A stretch of 64,000 nt of DNA from Protonemura montana (GCA_947568835.1 OX387609.1:13447708-13511707), one strand, 5' to 3'; numbered from the stretch's first letter, positions 46,401-55,300 are shown. A program made the numbers and translations. Notes: a model not told the origin generated them from the sequence alone.

Positions 46401-49400
46401 AACATATATACTTCCCACTGATGCTCTGTAGTCGAACATATATACTTCCCACTGATGCTCTAAAGTTGAACATATATACTTCCCACTGATGCTCTGTAGT
46501 TGAACATATATACTTCCCACTGATGCTTTGTAGTTGAACATATATACTTCCCACTGATGCTCTGTAGTTGAACATATATACTTCCCACTGATGCTCTGTA
46601 GTTGAACATATATACTTCCCACTGATGCTCTGTAGTTGAACATATATACTTCCCACTGATGCTCTGTAGTTGAACATATATACTTCCCACTGATGCTCTG
46701 TAGTTGAACATATATACTTCCAGCTGATGCTCTGTAGTTGAACATATATACTTCCCACTGATGCTCTGTAGTTGAACATATATACTTCCCACTGATGCTC
46801 TGTAGTTGAACATATATACTTCCCACTGATGCTCTGTTGTTGAACATATATACTTCCCACTGATGCTCTGTAGTTGAACATATATACTTCCCACTGATGC
46901 TCTGTAGTTGAACATATATACTTCCCACTGATGCTCTGTAGTTGAACATATATACTTCCCACTGATGCTCTGTAGTTGAACATATATACTTCCCACTGAT
47001 GCTCTGTAGTTGAACATATATTCTTGCCACTGATGCTCTGTAGTTGAACATATATACTTCCCACTGATGCTCTGTAGTTGAACATATATACTTCCCACTG
47101 ATGCTCTGTAGTCGAACATATATACTTCCCACTGATGCTCTGTAGTTGAACATATATACTTCCCACTGATGCTCTGTTGTTGAACATATATACTTCCCAC
47201 TGATGCTCTGTTGTTGAACATATATACTTCCCACTGATGCTCTGTAGTTGAACATATATACTTCCCACTGATGCTCTGTAGTTGAACATATATACTTCCC
47301 ACTGATGCTCTGTAGTTGAACATATATACTTCCCACTGATGCTCTGTAGTTGAACATATATACTTCCCACTGATGCTCTGTAGTTGAACATATATTCTTG
47401 CCACTGATGCTCTGTAGTTGAACATATATACTTCCCACTGATGCTCTGTAGTTGAACATATATTCTTGCCACTGATGCTTGGCATGGACAAGGCGGTCAC
47501 CCATCCAATGCCTGGATTGAAACAGTGTTGCTTAACCTGTGACCGCTTGTTGCAGGGCGTGAATTCTGCATTGACCACATATTTCTTCGGACCCCACCGC
47601 ACGGACAAACTGACCATCGAGAAGTTCCTTGATTTCCAACAGCAACTGCAACGGGAGATTCTCAGTCTGGAGGTAGCAATATTATTATTATTATATTTCA
47701 CTTTTCAAAATGTATTCACATGCAGTCATACATTTTTTTTTTTTTAAATTAAAACACATGTAAGGAGAAGGAGAAGGAGAAACAAGGAGGATCTCTTCTA
47801 TTTAATTATTTGTACAGACTTTTCTTGAACTTTGTTTGCTGTAAAAAGCTGCTACTTTCTTTTCCACTTAACACATTTTTATTTCTCTTAATTTGTGTAG
47901 GACTTCATTTTACTCCGTATCAATCATGCCACTTTTTTTGTCATTAATTAACAATATTTAACGCGATAACGTTCAGGATAACGTAAAAGTTGCACGACCG
48001 ATACCCTGGTTAAATTTTGATAAGTAATTTAAATTTGACATCGTACATTTGCAATCCTCTCCTAATCCTGTAACCTCAAGTCAGCCGAGGCTATGGTAAT
48101 ACACTGAATTACAAACAAGATATTCTGAAGCAAACATGTAATCAATTGAAGATACTCCACTTCAAACATTCTTACTTCGACGGTACTGACAGCACGATTC
48201 GTCCGGATTCACTTCACATTTCTCCACAAACTTGCTGACCAACAATTTCTTCGCATTTTGTTCAGAAACGTAGTCGAAATCGGCAGCAGAGTTTCATCTT
48301 TAGCTAGAAGATCTTCTTTAGAAACTTGTCACAAAGCAACGTAGTAAAAGTCAAAACACCTTAGGACTTTAGGATGAAATCTTATTTAAATTGCAAACGC
48401 TTGCAATGCGTGGGGTATTTTATTGTTAACAACACTATGACCGTCTCAAAAATTGATGCCCAAACGCGGACTCGAACCCCGATCTCCACCTGTCGCGGGT
48501 GTTTCTCTAACCAATTAAGCTACTTGGACACTGGCTTTTTGAGATGATTTTAGTGTATTTGATGAGAATGACGGATCTCCAAGGAGTAGAACCATGAGGC
48601 TGTGAATACTCACAGTCACTCTGATTCTAGTGACGCTATATCTCGTCACAACCTGTCAAACTCGTATAACTCCAATTTTCTTTTTTAACCCCGCGCATTG
48701 CTAGCGTTTGCAATTTAAATTATGTAACATCTTTTTAAATCTAGGTTAGCTACTTTTCTACTCACCCACTCTTCTTACTAACTCAAATTACAATAAAGTT
48801 GAAAACAAAATCAACCATCTTAACAAATAATTGATCATTACCACACAAAATAACATTTTTTTCAGCCAAATTAAACAAATTTAAGTGTATTTTCAATAGA
48901 ACGCCTCCCGAAACCGAAACTAACCTAACCTAACCTGTGGTGCATGGACTGTTTAGTTCCAGCGCAAGGGTCCTGACGCAGCGGGGCACATCTCAGAGGC
49001 TGACTTCACGGAGCTGCTTCTTGCCTACGCTGGCTACCCTGCCAAGAAGAAGGCTCGCATGCTGAAACGTGTTAAACGCACTTTCAAGGATGCCCCTGCA
49101 GGTTTGTCAGCCGCAACCGCCCCGACTTTGTTACACCTTGCTTGCTGGGGAATACATTCTGTTCGGCCTTGGTACAATTGGACAATGTTGTAGGAAATAA
49201 AGGATATTTTAAAGACAACTCTTGATGGAACTCAAAATTGAGACACTGAAGATGGCTGCTATGGCTTCAATGTCTATGGTGTCAATGTTGTGTATGGTGT
49301 CAATCTCAAATTACCATGGTCAATGTCTATGGTAACCGCTATCCAGGTAATTTGAGATCAGCTGGCTGCATCCTATGCTCTATCCAGGTAATTTGAGATC

Positions 49401-51189
49401 AGCTGGCTGCATCCTATGCTCTATCCAGGTTATTTGAGATTAGCTGGCTGGATCCTATGCTCTATCCAGGTTATTTGAGATTAGCTGGCTGGATCCTATG
49501 CTCTATCCAGGTTATTTGAGATCAGCTGGCTGCATTCTATGCTCTATCCAGGTTATTTGAGATCAGCTGGCTGGATCCTATGCTCTATCCAGGTTATTTG
49601 AGATCAGCTGGCTGGATCCTATGCTCTATCCAGGTTATTTGAGATCAGCTGGCTGGATCCTATGTTCTATCCAGGTCATTTGAGATCAGCTGACTGAATT
49701 CTATGCTCTATCCAGGGTTTTGGCGACTGTTAAATGTGTTGTTCCGGGTTGTTCCAGGCATCAGCCGTGAGGACTACCTCAAGTTCTTCCACTTCCTGAA
49801 CAACATCAACGACGTGGACACAGCTCTGACTTTCTACCACATTGCCGGAGCGTCTATTGACCAGGGTAACACTAGGGCGAACATTCAACGCTCAAAACAT
49901 GGCTCACAAATAATTCTAATGCAAAGAAGTCAATCGATTCCGTCTCCGAGGTAACATAAAGCCCCACAAAAGAGTGGACAAAGAGATTTTGCAGAATCAA
50001 TCAGTGTTTTAAAATCATGCTGCAGAAGACATAGCTGAATTCTCATTCATGAGTTGGTAGAAATGTTGGGTGGAAGTCCTTGTGCTGGTATCTTCTCTCA
50101 CGGACTAGACTGTAGCAATGCAGGGGACAGTCCTTGTGCTGGTATCTTCTCTCACGGGCTAGACTGTAGCAATGCAGGGGACAGTTCTTGTGCTGGTATC
50201 TTCTCTCATGGGCTAGACTGTAGTGATACATTTGTTAGATGTTCTCCTTCGTACAAAACAAAATAAAAGGAAACCTGTTGCGGGGGTCTAAACGTGGCCG
50301 GCACAAAGGTCTGAGAAACGTCTGCATCTGGTCTCTTCCAGGAACGCTGAAGCATGTGGCGCAGACCGTGGCCCACGTTGACCTCTCAGATCACGTCATC
50401 AACGTTGTCTTCACCATCTTCGACGAGAACCGTACGTACCTTGCATCGAGCCGTTCTGTTAGCGTGGTCCTCAGACTCATGGCTTCTTTGTAATTTATTA
50501 TATTTTTTATTTTTGCTGATGACAGGTGCATTATATATGTGTGGGCAACGTCAGGTTTGCAATAAAATGGTTGTATCAATAATATTGAAGTAGATAAATG
50601 CTTAAAGAAGAACAACAATGGAAAAGGTTTACAAATTTCCAAGTTTTTGTAGAGGTATTCATTCAGGGTGTTGAAAGGATTGTCAAGGAAGAAGGTTCAG
50701 AGTGAAAAGAGTGGAGTTCAGGGAAGTCCTTAACATGGGAGGGAAGGTGATTGTAGATTCAGGTACAAATGTAAAAGGGGCTATGTTCAAAGTGCATTGT
50801 TTGTTGGGGGATGTCTGGAATGTCTTGTCTCTTCCTCATGGCATAGGAGTGGACAGTAGAGTTCAGCAGGAATAGGTAAACTAAACAGACAACTTCGAAG
50901 AAACAAAAACTTGTGCCTGTTACCTTATCGTGGGTGAAAGCAGCTGTGACATTTCTTTGGTAACAAAAGAAGCACAAAAATATCAACAACTGCCTCGTCC
51001 AGCCACTGTGAACTACGTTTGTGTTTTGTTCCAGTCGACGGACAGCTGAGCAACAGGGAGTTTGTAGCGGTGATGAAGAACCGTCTCCTGCGTGGGCTGG
51101 AGAAACCCAAGGATACTGGGTTTGTTAAGTTGGTACACTCGGTGCTGAAATGCGCTCAGGAAACCAAGCCGGCGCTGCTGGACATCTAG
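25405..51189 (+). CDS. MICU1: Mitochondrial calcium uptake protein 1 (uniporter gatekeeper), complete
   Basis: Exons: 25405-25495, 26420-26570, 26956-27118, 27412-27580 (4A) or 29351-29510 (4B), 30555-30592, 34895-35009, 45879-46039, 47556-47672, 48957-49101, 49758-49865, 50342-50431, 51035-51189. The 4A form is 500 residues and the 4B form 497. MICU1 is an EF-hand protein of the intermembrane space that sets the calcium threshold of the MCU channel. Visible features: Arg-rich presequence ([18 protein letters not shown]), hydrophobic segment at 62-79, acidic then polybasic stretch ending [15 protein letters not shown] (about 121-135), EF loop 1 at 256-267 ([12 protein letters not shown]), EF loop 2 at 447-458 ([12 protein letters not shown]), and a C-terminal Cys489 (LKCAQET) matching the cysteine that links MICU1 to MICU2 in vertebrates. 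The presequence exon joins exon 2 in phase, which fixes the start. Intron 6 (10.9 kb) houses an antisense gene. Confidence 0.93.
26085..26260 (-). mobile_element. Fold-back element half, MICU1 intron 1
   Basis: Shares AACTAAATTTCCCAACGTTT, TAACTTGCACCTGTTACTTT and AGCAGTCCTGACAT with the copies at 28440, 35040 and 53497. Only one arm is visible. Confidence 0.75.
27124..27382 (+). repeat. 91-bp 5S-derived units filling MICU1 intron 3
   Basis: About 2.8 units (AAGTTAAGCAACACTGCGCT, TATTGGATGGGTGACC). The intron is 27119-27411, so all but about 35 of its 293 bases are this repeat: it starts five bases after exon 3 and ends 29 bases before exon 4A. Confidence 0.9.
27412..27580 (+). CDS. MICU1: MICU1 alternative exon 4A
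   Basis: Encodes [20 protein letters not shown] onward to CRQPEG, 56 codons plus one base, phase 0 in and phase 1 out. It carries a seven-residue GGVTAGG insertion-like loop before [18 protein letters not shown]. It has intact splice sites and no stop. It is interchangeable in phase with exon 4B, so both are expected to be spliced as alternatives. Confidence 0.88.
27826..28212. mobile_element. Fold-back MITE (TTGAGTGTAGG termini), copy 1
   Basis: Long imperfect inverted arms: left TTGAGTGTAGGTTATAGGTA, GTGAAAGATGGCCGCCAAAT, GACTACCTTACCGACAAAAA; right the complement ending CCTAGAACCTACACTCAACG. Arms are about 150 bases around a short centre holding AACATTGATGGAGATTTTTT. No coding capacity. 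Confidence 0.9.
28440..28660 (+). mobile_element. Fold-back element half, MICU1 intron 4
   Basis: GCATTTAGGAAGCTTGAACT, ACCCTTGAAAAAGTAACAGG and TACGAAACGTCGGGAAATTT match one arm of the elements at 35040-35530 and 53497-53912. Confidence 0.8.
28680..28855. mobile_element. tRNA-bearing fold-back element, palindromic copy
   Basis: Left arm AACCGTCTCAAAAATTGATG; right arm CATCAATTTTTGAGACGGTT. The core keeps GATCGGGGTTCGAGTACCCG but has lost the A-box half. Preceded by GCAAACGCTTGCCATACGCG, the outer inverted end of the fuller element at 48375. Confidence 0.85.
28990..29277. mobile_element. Fold-back MITE (TTGAGTG family), truncated copy 2
   Basis: Left arm as in copy 1 (AGGTTCTAGGTAGAGACAGA, GTGAAAGATGGCCGCTAAAT). 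Most of the right arm is deleted; it ends CCTAGAACTCGCACACTCAA. It stops 73 bases before MICU1 exon 4B. Confidence 0.85.
29351..29510 (+). CDS. MICU1: MICU1 alternative exon 4B
   Basis: Encodes [20 protein letters not shown] onward to LKQPDG, 53 codons plus one base, phase 0 to 1 as in 4A. Its sequence is closer to the usual MICU1 form: it lacks the glycine insertion and instead has THEHEHE before [15 protein letters not shown]. Including both exons would shift the frame, so mutually exclusive use is expected. Confidence 0.88.
29550..29585 (+). repeat. (TTTTA)n microsatellite
   Basis: Five- and six-base TTTTA/TTTTTA repeats just after exon 4B's intron start. Confidence 0.85.
29790..30050 (+). 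mobile_element. tRNA-bearing fold-back element
   Basis: Contains GACGTGATATAGCGTCACTA, TTGGTTCTACTCCTTGGAGA, AGCTCAATTGGTTAGAACAA and GAGATCGGGGTTTGAGTCCC, ending CATCAATTTTTGAGACAGTT. The B box has one change (GGTTTGAGTCC). Confidence 0.85.
30166..30250 (-). repeat. Interstitial telomere-type array, (CCTAA)n
   Basis: Seventeen perfect CCTAA pentamers on the plus strand, i.e. TTAGG on the minus strand, in MICU1 intron 4. Confidence 0.95.
32043..32118 (+). tRNA. tRNA-like sequence (alanine GGC-like), probably a pseudogene or SINE head
   Basis: D arm GCTCAGCTGGTAGAGC, anticodon stem CCCGA/TTGGG with loop CCGGCAA, and T arm CCGGGTTCGTATCCCGG fit a tRNA. The acceptor stem (GCCAGGA against TTCAGTC) has two mismatches and position 33 is C instead of T. 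I therefore favour a tRNA-derived element over a working gene. Confidence 0.5.
32645..32910 (+). repeat. 92-bp direct repeat, three copies
   Basis: Three copies of TGACGACTTCCAATCACATG ... CTTATGGTTCAAAATTTTGT. A diverged inverted single copy lies at 54690-54810 in a Dlish intron. Confidence 0.9.
35040..35530. mobile_element. Fold-back element, MICU1 intron 6
   Basis: Left arm start CTAGTTTTAACAAAAACTAC; right arm CCTTGATAAAGTAACTCTAG, TACGAAACGTTGGAAAATTT, CCATTTCAAATAGTTTTTGT. The left arm is mostly replaced by other sequence. Confidence 0.75.
35785..35925 (-). mobile_element. tRNA-bearing fold-back element
   Basis: Plus strand reads CCGTCTCAAAAATTGATGCC, GGACTCGAACCCCGATCTCC, ATTGAGCTATTTGGACACTG, GACGATTTTAGTGTATTTGA. 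A poly-G run (35753-35768) precedes it. Confidence 0.85.
35930..37424. other. MICU1 intron 6, left part
   Basis: Mostly unique. A possible exon at 36335-36446 is described in the findings. No other supported feature before the sulfotransferase stop at 37425. Confidence 0.4.
37425..41855 (-). CDS. Carbohydrate sulfotransferase (C4ST/HNK-1ST family), complete, nested in MICU1 intron 6
   Basis: Exons in transcript order: 41855-41622, 40847-40794, 40239-39996, 38978-38747, 38167-37972, 37688-37425; 1224 bases, 407 residues, phases 0,0,1,2,0. This is a Golgi type II enzyme expected to transfer sulfate from PAPS to a glycan such as chondroitin. Residues 8-26 ([17 protein letters not shown]) form the signal anchor after a basic MKPVVRRS. 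The 5'-phosphosulfate loop is at 160-176 ([16 protein letters not shown]), the 3'-phosphate loop at 222-236 ([15 protein letters not shown]). [13 protein letters not shown] and [12 protein letters not shown] are conserved late motifs. An acceptor seven bases before the ATG implies an upstream untranslated exon. The last exon's acceptor (TGTCCAAG) is weak. Chondroitin 4-O specificity is inferred, not shown. Confidence 0.88.
38219..38641. mobile_element. Fold-back MITE (TTGAGTG family), copy 3
   Basis: Full copy with both arms: TTGAGTGTAGGTTATAGGTA at the left and CTCTACCTAGAACCTGCACT at the right, with ATGGCCGCCAAATGACTACC in the arms. It fills most of intron 4 of the sulfotransferase (38168-38746). 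Confidence 0.92.
38990..39955 (+). repeat. 70-bp minisatellite filling a sulfotransferase intron
   Basis: About 13.8 units (ATATAATACCACCGGTCGTA, TTATGTAGCACCATGGTAGC, CAAATGACCGCTCTAGGTC). Intron 3 of the sulfotransferase spans 38979-39995, so only about 50 of 1017 bases are outside the array. Confidence 0.96.
40257..40546 (+). repeat. 91-bp 5S-derived units (sulfotransferase intron 2)
   Basis: About three units starting GTTAAGCAACACTGCGCTGG right beside the acceptor of exon 3 and running into the dispersed element body at 40547. Confidence 0.9.
40547..40780 (+). mobile_element. Dispersed SINE-like element body
   Basis: CACCAACTTCATTCGCCTTG, CTTATCAACCTCTCGACAGC, GTACCGTCCTTCGGAAGGGA; 3' half diverged. 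It follows the 5S-derived units without a gap. Confidence 0.75.
40930..41395 (+). repeat. 91-bp 5S-derived units (sulfotransferase intron 1)
   Basis: About five units, GTTAAGCAACACTGCGCTGG and TATTGGATGGGTGACC, with variants TGCACTGGATCAGG in two units. Confidence 0.9.
41396..41615 (+). mobile_element. Dispersed SINE-like element body, clearest junction with 5S head
   Basis: ACAGCAACTTCACTCGCCTT, GCTTATCAACCTCTCGACAGC, GGAATCCTGTTGTTCGAGTT, GTTAAGCCGGTGGTCCCCTT, TCTTCGACAGGAGTAGGCTA, ending in TAGGCTAGGTTAGGTTTATC. Its end abuts exon 1 of the sulfotransferase. Confidence 0.82.
41885..42012 (+). repeat. Imperfect short tandem repeat
   Basis: Three or four diverged copies of GCTAACCGTTCGTTAACAAA / CTCCAATAACTGCC upstream of the sulfotransferase. 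Confidence 0.7.
42055..42130 (+). mobile_element. tRNA-bearing element fragment
   Basis: GAGATCGGGGTTCGAGTCCC and GGGCATCAATTGTTGAGAGG remain; the left half is missing. Confidence 0.75.
42515..42665 (-). mobile_element. tRNA-bearing element fragment
   Basis: Plus strand: GGACTCGAACCCCGACCTGT, CTCTAACCAATTGTGTCACT, then AATGCGCATTGCAAGCATTT, matching the outer inverted end of the copy at 48375. Confidence 0.75.
42666..43696. other. MICU1 intron 6, upstream of the sulfotransferase
   Basis: Unique DNA. A minus-strand exon candidate ends at a good donor, 43081|gtgagc, and may be a 5' untranslated exon of the sulfotransferase. Confidence 0.35.
43697..44530 (+). repeat. 78-bp minisatellite, about 11 units
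   Basis: Units with CCCTGGCTCCCATTGAAGAT, CAACCCAGCTGTACACATCC, ATGCTTGCACCATGCCCTAT. The unit is 26 codons long, so one frame stays open for 206 residues; there is no start context, splice site or composition that supports a protein. Confidence 0.95.
44556..44740 (+). mobile_element. Dispersed SINE-like element body, diverged
   Basis: ACAGCTTCACTCGCCTTGTT, TTTCAACCTGTCTACAGCTT, TACCGTCCTTCGGAAGGGCC. It directly follows the 78-bp array. Confidence 0.7.
45536..45830 (+). repeat. 5S rRNA-derived head plus 91-bp units
   Basis: CACCGGTTCTCATGAGATCA then CCGAAGTTAAGCAACACTCC closely follows the 5S rRNA region before and through the A box, a longer match than elsewhere in the window. About three 91-bp units follow. 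Ends about 50 bases before MICU1 exon 7. Confidence 0.88.
46048..47475 (+). repeat. 34-bp minisatellite filling MICU1 intron 7, about 42 units
   Basis: Units ATGCTCTGTAGTTGAACATA plus TATACTTCCCACTG. The array starts eight bases after the donor of exon 7 and ends 80 bases before exon 8. The long minus-strand frames (up to 497 residues) come from this repeat. Confidence 0.97.
47488..47545 (-). repeat. Single 5S-derived fragment
   Basis: Reverse complement GTTAAGCAACACTGTTTCAA and GCATTGGATGGGTGACCGCC. It lies between the 34-bp array and the acceptor of MICU1 exon 8, so part of the acceptor region derives from it. Confidence 0.75.
47673..48374. other. MICU1 intron 8, unique part
   Basis: AT-rich DNA with a short GGAGAA repeat at 47764-47780. 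No exon. Confidence 0.5.
48375..48722 (-). mobile_element. tRNA-bearing fold-back element, most complete copy
   Basis: Outer inverted ends AAATTGCAAACGCTTGCAAT and GCTAGCGTTTGCAATTTAAA; inner inverted ends GACCGTCTCAAAAATTGATG and GCTTTTTGAGATGATTTTAG; between the latter a tRNA-like core in minus orientation (B box as CGGACTCGAACCCCGATCTC on plus). About 348 bases, with no reading frame of note. Confidence 0.88.
49340..49715 (+). repeat. 41-bp minisatellite next to MICU1 exon 10, about 9 units
   Basis: Units ATTTGAGATCAGCTGGCTGG plus ATCCTATGCTCTATCCAGGTT. Each unit holds CTCTATCCAG|GT, which resembles both an acceptor and a donor. The true exon 10 acceptor (TTGTTCCAG) lies about 40 bases after the last unit. 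Confidence 0.95.
50075..50222 (+). repeat. 54-bp minisatellite, about 2.7 units (MICU1 intron 10)
   Basis: Same family as 3758-4553 (CTAGACTGTAGCAATGCAGG). Confidence 0.93.
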
Positions 51190-52357
51190 GTCTTGCACTC
51201 CAACCATTTCATCGTTGAAACATTTCCTCTTTCTACTTTTTTGTCCTGAACCCACTTCACCTAACCTCAACTTCATCCTTGGAGATGCTATCAGTGCTAC
51301 ACTGAAACTCAGACAAGCTCACTCATTACAGTAAATTATCGTCTACGTAACCAGTTTTCATTCCTTGTTCACTTTATTGTGGGATTCTTTGATTGCTAAT
51401 AGGATCTTGTTACATTTGGTGCTTTAAATTCTTCCGAGATTCTCTTAAAACAGCTTCCATATGTGTTCCATCGAACATGTTGTTGATTAAATAAGGTAGG
51501 AGTAGATTAATAAAGTCGCCAACATTTGCTGGCTGTTTTGAAATGCTATGTAAAAATATTGTCTCATGAATATTCGACAAACGGAATGTTTGAGAATTAG
51601 GTTTGACGTCTAGTCGTACAGTCATTTTCGTTGAGTTTAGTTTTTTTGTTCGTTTGTTTGGAGTTGGATTTATAATGTTTGAGAAGTTACCATGTTAGAA
51701 CACTCAGCACAATTAGGTGTTTTTAAGGAAACAAAAAGTTGCCTGACTTGGTACTTGCTCTGTACTAAATCTCAGTCAAAATAACTTTGTATTTAATCCT
51801 AGTATTTATAAATAAATGTATGAGTGAGAATTGTTGAACGTCGTACAGAAACTAAGTACGCACCGGTAGGAGTTAAGAATTTTAACTATTTGGAGTTGTT
51901 CTAGGCAAGCATTTTCATCAACTTTTGAAAAAGATTTTTAATGGAAATTAAGCATCATGCTAAAATTAAAGTTTTCTGTATTTATTATGAGTACCTACAA
52001 GCAAATAGTCTATTAAATATGTTATTTCAAGAGATGTATTTTATTTATAATCTCCACCCCATGTTTGCTTCTGCTTGCTCCCGATTTTTTTTTCATTCCA
52101 TGTTAGGTATCCTCATTTGAAAGAGCGTGTCGTCTCTTTTGTGCGAGTTTGATTTAGTCGTTAAACTTGATTAGATAATTAAGGAATGTCGTTAGTTGTT
52201 CACTTATTAGTTACAATCTTATTGCGCTTCTTTTGTATTACATGTTTAAAAAAGGCGCGATTAATCGATCGATTCGATGAATAAATTAAACCAACTGTAG
52301 TCGACTTGAGGGTAATGGCCGACAGTTTTGGTTAGGATAGAATGTGTCACCTTCGTC
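51190..52357 (+). other. MICU1 3' region and Dlish upstream region
   Basis: AT-rich DNA between MICU1's stop and the Dlish ATG. It should hold MICU1's 3' untranslated region (AATAAA-like runs near 51810) and the Dlish promoter; neither boundary can be fixed by eye. Confidence 0.4.
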
Positions 52358-55300
52358 ATGGCATTTCTTTGTCCTGTACGAATTCGGCGAGGAAAGAAGA
52401 AGAAGAGTAAGTTGATTTAATGATCCTTAGAATATTCTCTAAATTTCAGTCAAAATTCTTAGCCCCAAAGCTTCTGAATTTCCGTGATCCCGTCTAGACA
52501 CTCGTCACATAGCCTCAGGAATGTCAGTACCCAAGCATTTTTTTTGCTGTCATATTTTTAATGATTTCTAGATAATTGCTGTAGCATCTCCATACTTGTA
52601 ACATTCTTTACTCCTAATTACACCAATACAATGTCAGTGCAACGGTATATTATTTATTTATATTTGTTTCATTTAATTTTGATTCATTTCTTCACTAAAT
52701 GATAGGTTACACACATACCAACCTACAACTTAGGCTTAACTGCATCACAAAATACCTTAAACAAAATAAATGAACCTGCTTAATCACTTTTATGTTATTC
52801 CAAAATTACTGCAATGTCTGTTTTAACTAACCCTAGCAGAACACCAAGTATTAGATACAAAATGCTTGTCACCTGTTGTACTTAAAACAAACGTTGAGTT
52901 AATAAATCAGACCTAGACTACAAAAAGCAGGAAGCTAATTAAAAGCTGTCTACTTGCAGCTTAGCATATACTCTTATTTTCTTTCTCCTAGCTTAACTAT
53001 ATTAACCGTTACCAGTTTCTCAAACTATCTACCACCATATAATAAAAGGACACTTGGGCTTCATGAAAATCATGCCAAAGCTCGATTTTCTGAGGTGCAA
53101 AGATTATGGGAGTTAGTTTCATAGTTTTAGCTTGACTAACGACTGTTATTTGTACTTGAAGGTCCCGGCGAAGTCGACAAGGAGTTAGTGCGTGCTCCTG
53201 GCATGGGTCGGATCACTGGCTCAGCCTCGATCGAAACACTAGTCCGTGTCGGTATCGAGAAAGAGCATGGTCTGGCTCCCGACAGTAAGATGGTCGTACT
53301 CCACGACTTCACTCCCTGCGTAGACGATGAACTCGAAGTGAAGCGCGGCCACGTGAGTCTCCGGTTCCAGTCGAGAGAACTAGATTCTGTCAGTTCTTAA
53401 ATTTTACAAGATTTTTTTCCACAAAACTTGAAAGAAAAACCGAGCGGTAGTCAAACCAGCGCTATCATTAACATCCGCTTCTAAACTCAATCTAATCTTG
53501 TCGCTAGTATTGACAAAAACTATTTGAACTGAATTTTGAATGCTAAGTGAAGAACAACTAAATTTCCCAACATTTCGTAACTTGTACCTGTTACTTCATC
53601 AAGGGTAAGAGCAGTCCTGACAATTTTCCGATACCAAAAAGAACCACAAAAAATTTAAAAAATTACCTAGTTCAGGCATCCTCAATGAATCTTACTAAAA
53701 TAATCAAGGTCGATAACTCAAAAACTAACTTATTTTGTAATTTCGAAAAAATTACCCTACAAAAATGTGTGGTTTTTACAAACTAAAACATTAATTGTGT
53801 GTGGAATTGTCAGGACTGCTTTAACCCTTGATAAAGTAACCGGTTCAAGTTACGAAACGTTCGGAAATTTAGTTGTTCTTCACTTAGCATTCAAAACCCA
53901 TTTCAAATAGTTTTATCAACGTTCAGCTCTCTTCGATGGCACAATCTCCATGACAACGAGCTTTGTTTTGTCCGCAGACTGTGGACATCTTGTACCGTGA
54001 AAACGACTGGGTTTACGTGATCGCCAGCGACAGTCGAGCCGAGGGCTTCATTCCGCACTCGTACTGCACGCCCTTCCACTCACAGCTCGGGGAGCTCGCT
54101 TTGAGCAACGTCAAGAAGAAACTGCCCAGAGGCGGAGAGGACTTGCTAGCCGAGGTGGCAGCTGCAGGTGGGTTTAAACTGGGACACTAGACTAGGTTAG
54201 GTTTGGTTAGGCTTGGCTAAGTTAGGTTAGAGTCTAGGCTAGGTTAGATTAGGCTTGGTTATGGATTGACAAGGTTAAGTTATGTTGGGCTAGGTTAGTT
54301 TAGGACAGGCTAGGCTTTGCTGGGATAAACTACGTCAGGATAGGATAGGCTACGCTAGGCTAGGACACTATGACAGGATAGGTTGTGTTAGGCTAGGTTA
54401 GTTTAGGACAGGCTAGGCTGGGACAAACTAAGATAGGTTAGGTTAGGCTGCAACAGGACGTACAGGGTAAGGACAAGTTTGATGCAAACCTAACCCCACT
54501 TATGCTGACTTTGCTTGTGCGACTGCTCACAGAAGTTTCCGACTGCGAGAGCTATGGACACAAGAAGCCTCCGGTTGCCGGTGGCAACATGAACAGTAGC
54601 CAAGCGTCGCTGCACTCCGTTTCATCCAGCCAGCCCGACGTACATCCTTTCTTCAAGGTCGGTTCAACAACACGGCTTTGCCAAGCTCGGGTTTTACCAA
54701 CATTTTCAACTATAAGTTGGATCTGTAGCTCACAGAAACATCTGAATTTCACTGCATGTGATTGGAAGTCGTCAAGGCAACAGTTTTAACTAACACTTCA
54801 ACTAGGAGGCTAGCTTTTGGTAAAACCAGACTCAACTGACTTGGAGCTTCTGCTTTTCACCCAATTCAAAGATACGATGGGGAATGTTATTTTTTGAACA
54901 CTGATTGGCCACTTATTCTTCTCCAATTCATTCAAAAGTTTTTGTCATGTCACCTTAAATAAAAATTGCATTTGAACAACAAACATTCGATATGTTGATT
55001 TGTAATGTGCCAAAGGGCTGGGATAACGAATATGTTGATTTGTAATGTGCCAAAGAGCTGGGATAATAAATATGTTGAATTGTAATGTGCCAAAGTGCTG
55101 GGATAATGAATATGTTGATTTTTAATGTGCCAAAGTGCTGGGATAATGAATATGTTGATTTTTAATGTGCCAAAGTGCTGGGATAATGAATATGTTGATT
55201 TGTAATGTGCCAAAGAGCTGGGATAACAAATATGTTGAATTGTAATGTGCCAAAGTGCTGGGATAACAAATATGTTGTTTTGTAATGTGCCAAAGTGCTG

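Noticed and set aside
45979..47701. Minus-strand open frames of 385-497 residues
   Set aside because: They are the 34-bp array read in three frames; since 34 is not a multiple of 3, every frame shows the same peptide repeat. The array lies within MICU1 intron 7.
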